A DNA stretch of 64,000 nucleotides from NCBI GenBank assembly GCA_030374805.1, contig JARGSG010000052.1:339530-403529 (forward strand), written 5' to 3'. Each line of letters starts with the position of its first letter. The first letter of the stretch is position 1. The position numbers and the translations under genes were made by a program. This document shows, piece by piece, positions 62,656 to 64,000 of this stretch. Source of the stretch: Gracilaria gracilis. Lineage: Eukaryota > Rhodophyta > Florideophyceae > Gracilariales > Gracilariaceae. The notes beneath the pieces are model-generated. The model made no database searches and was not told the origin of the DNA. It worked only from the letters and a program-made list of their open reading frames with translations.

Positions 62656-64000
62656 CTGACGATAGCCTTTCAGTTGTCTCCAGCTTAATGAGCTTGTCAA
62701 TGCCCAGGTGAACGTTCTAGTGTGGTTTGAAGTGAAAGATGTTGCAAGGGGAGAGAAATATGGTGATGTTTAGAGAAAGGTAGAACTGATATAGATTGCA
62801 GTTCAAACCCTTGTATTTTTGGTGGTATAGAAGATTCCGGGCTTATGGCGAGGAAATCCATTGTGATCTCTGGAGGAGTGTGGAGTGCGATATGAGTTGC
62901 TGCGGGGATCCGGTTGTGCGCTCTAAGAGAAAGAAGTGGAATGTGTAGAGGACATTCTCGTGGAATACGATGAATCTGTGACATGGGTTTCGAAGACGGG
63001 TGCCATCGGATATGGCGAGCATGCCCTTTGCATCGGGAATGTTGACGCAGTGGCTGGCGTTGATGGGGGAACAGTTGCAGAGAATCCCTCAAAGTCACGA
63101 AAAAAGAAGACGGTGAGACCGATAGAGATGCGGGATTCGGTCCATTCAGAAAAGTAATTGTAGGTCATGGAGATGAGAAGAAAAGTAAAGTACTTAGAGA
63201 AGACGGGATTAATCCGAGCTGCATTGACTTAACAGCTGTCGAAAAAGGCGCCGATGAAGGAGACGACCATGTCAAGAGCACGATATTCTCTTGCTTCGAT
63301 CATACGGCACAAACCAATTGGTGGTGAAAAAACTGTTAAGGGCCTGTCTATTGTATGAAGAGGAGAAGTGGATGTGGAGAGCGTTGGCTGTAGAGTGCTT
63401 TTTGACGGCTGCGATGATGGTATTGGAATGTTTGGGAATTGAAGTGCGGTCGAAATGGAAGGAACGATGTGATTAAGAGGAGCCGACTGTGGTGAAGAGT
63501 GCTTCTCACCTGAGTCTTTCTACTGCAGCGAGCTTGATAACCTTGAAAACACCGCGGTGGAAGTTTTCGAGGGGTTCAAAGGGGAAACTATTGTAAGGGG
63601 AGAGAGGTGGGGTGATGTTGAGAGGGGAATGGGTGGTGGGAGCGGGGGTAGAGGGAAATTGCGGGGATGTTTGTCTTTTGCTTCAGCGATATCGGCGCAG
63701 TAGCTAGCGATAGTTGGGTGGCAGTGACGAAGAACGGGATGTGCGTCACGAAAGGGGAAGGTATTGAGTCCGGATGTGAGAAGAGGATCGAGGAGTTTAA
63801 AGATGGTGAGCTGAACGAGTTTCATTTTGATGTGGCAGGGATGTCAGATGAGGTTTGAGAAATGACGTCTGGATCTGAGAAGAGGTGGCTGGCTGGAAAG
63901 AGGTTGGCAAGAAACGGAAGAGGGCGAGGTTTTCGGTGATATGCTGGCGGGCAATAGGAGGCTGGGAGGGGTGAGAGGGTACGTAGCAGAGAACTTACTC
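62656..64000 (-). pseudogene. Plavaka-like transposase relic, copy B, with internal duplication
   Basis: Three blocks align to the transposase of A. Block 63490-64000 matches 52880-53340 and beyond, and encodes FPFRDAHPVLRHCHPTIASYCADI, the Plavaka signature. Block 63120-63480 matches 52490-52860. Block 62660-63110 matches 52890-53250 again, more diverged. So part of the transposase is present twice in the same orientation. All blocks contain stops and shifts. Confidence 0.55.

Larger units (their letters stand above)
57723..64000. mobile_element. Second Plavaka-like transposon (copy B), decayed, right end outside the window
   Basis: The left end at 57723-57750 matches the TIRs of transposon A (CGTCGGTGTT...GGAATGCTAGTTT). 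The following about 120 bp also align with A. Relics of the coiled-coil gene, reductase gene and transposase follow in the same order and orientation as in A, separated by inserted foldback repeats. No right TIR is seen before the window ends. Confidence 0.65.

Overview
This window is repeat-dominated eukaryotic nuclear DNA. The chromodomain-bearing Ty3/gypsy retrotransposon, the Crypton-type tyrosine recombinase and the Plavaka-type DNA transposon are all eukaryotic elements. There are no bacterial operons, CRISPR arrays or rRNA/tRNA genes that I can support. Most genes are single-exon, and almost all except two are broken by frameshifts or stops. TTTAGGG-like tracts and a ketopantoate-reductase-like gene of the type I associate with plastid/cyanobacterial proteins hint at an alga. 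A red macroalga is my low-confidence guess.

Layout. 1-8.3 kb: no supported gene, but short palindromic MITE-like repeats, a cluster of ATGGCGTAC motifs and a 9-10 bp minisatellite. 8.4-22.5 kb: a distinctive territory with (i) a decayed Crypton-like tyrosine recombinase on + (10.5-13.4 kb), (ii) a frameshifted minus-strand gene with a possible ParB-like N-terminal domain and a Ulp1/C48 cysteine-protease domain (19.3-16.3 kb), (iii) an intact orphan protein with an acidic tail on + (20.6-22.2 kb), and (iv) a 25-bp palindrome family found nowhere else in the window. 22.7-23.6 kb: telomere-like tracts, a perfect 84-bp palindrome and two pairs of direct repeats.

23.6-43.4 kb: a tandem LTR-internal-LTR-internal-LTR array of one Ty3/gypsy chromovirus-like element with a period of about 9.4 kb. 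Both internal copies have gag, protease, RT, RNase H, an integrase C-terminal module without the catalytic core, a long disordered linker, a chromodomain, and a large antisense gene interrupted only by TAG codons. They share the same old lesions. The second copy has an additional dense cluster of single-base insertions.

43.4-48.2 kb: nothing recognisable. 48.24-55.06 kb: a DNA transposon with 28-bp terminal inverted repeats. It carries a broken Plavaka-like transposase, an intact 277-aa ketopantoate-reductase (ApbA/PanE)-like gene and a broken coiled-coil gene. 55.06-57.7 kb: fragments of an unidentified cysteine-containing minus-strand gene. 57.72 kb to the end: a second, more decayed and rearranged member of the same transposon family, with relics of the same three genes, invaded by foldback repeats.

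Functionally the window is a graveyard of mobile elements. The two intact non-retroelement ORFs, the reductase inside the Plavaka element and the acidic-tailed orphan, together with the recombinase/ParB-like/Ulp1/palindrome territory, deserve most attention.
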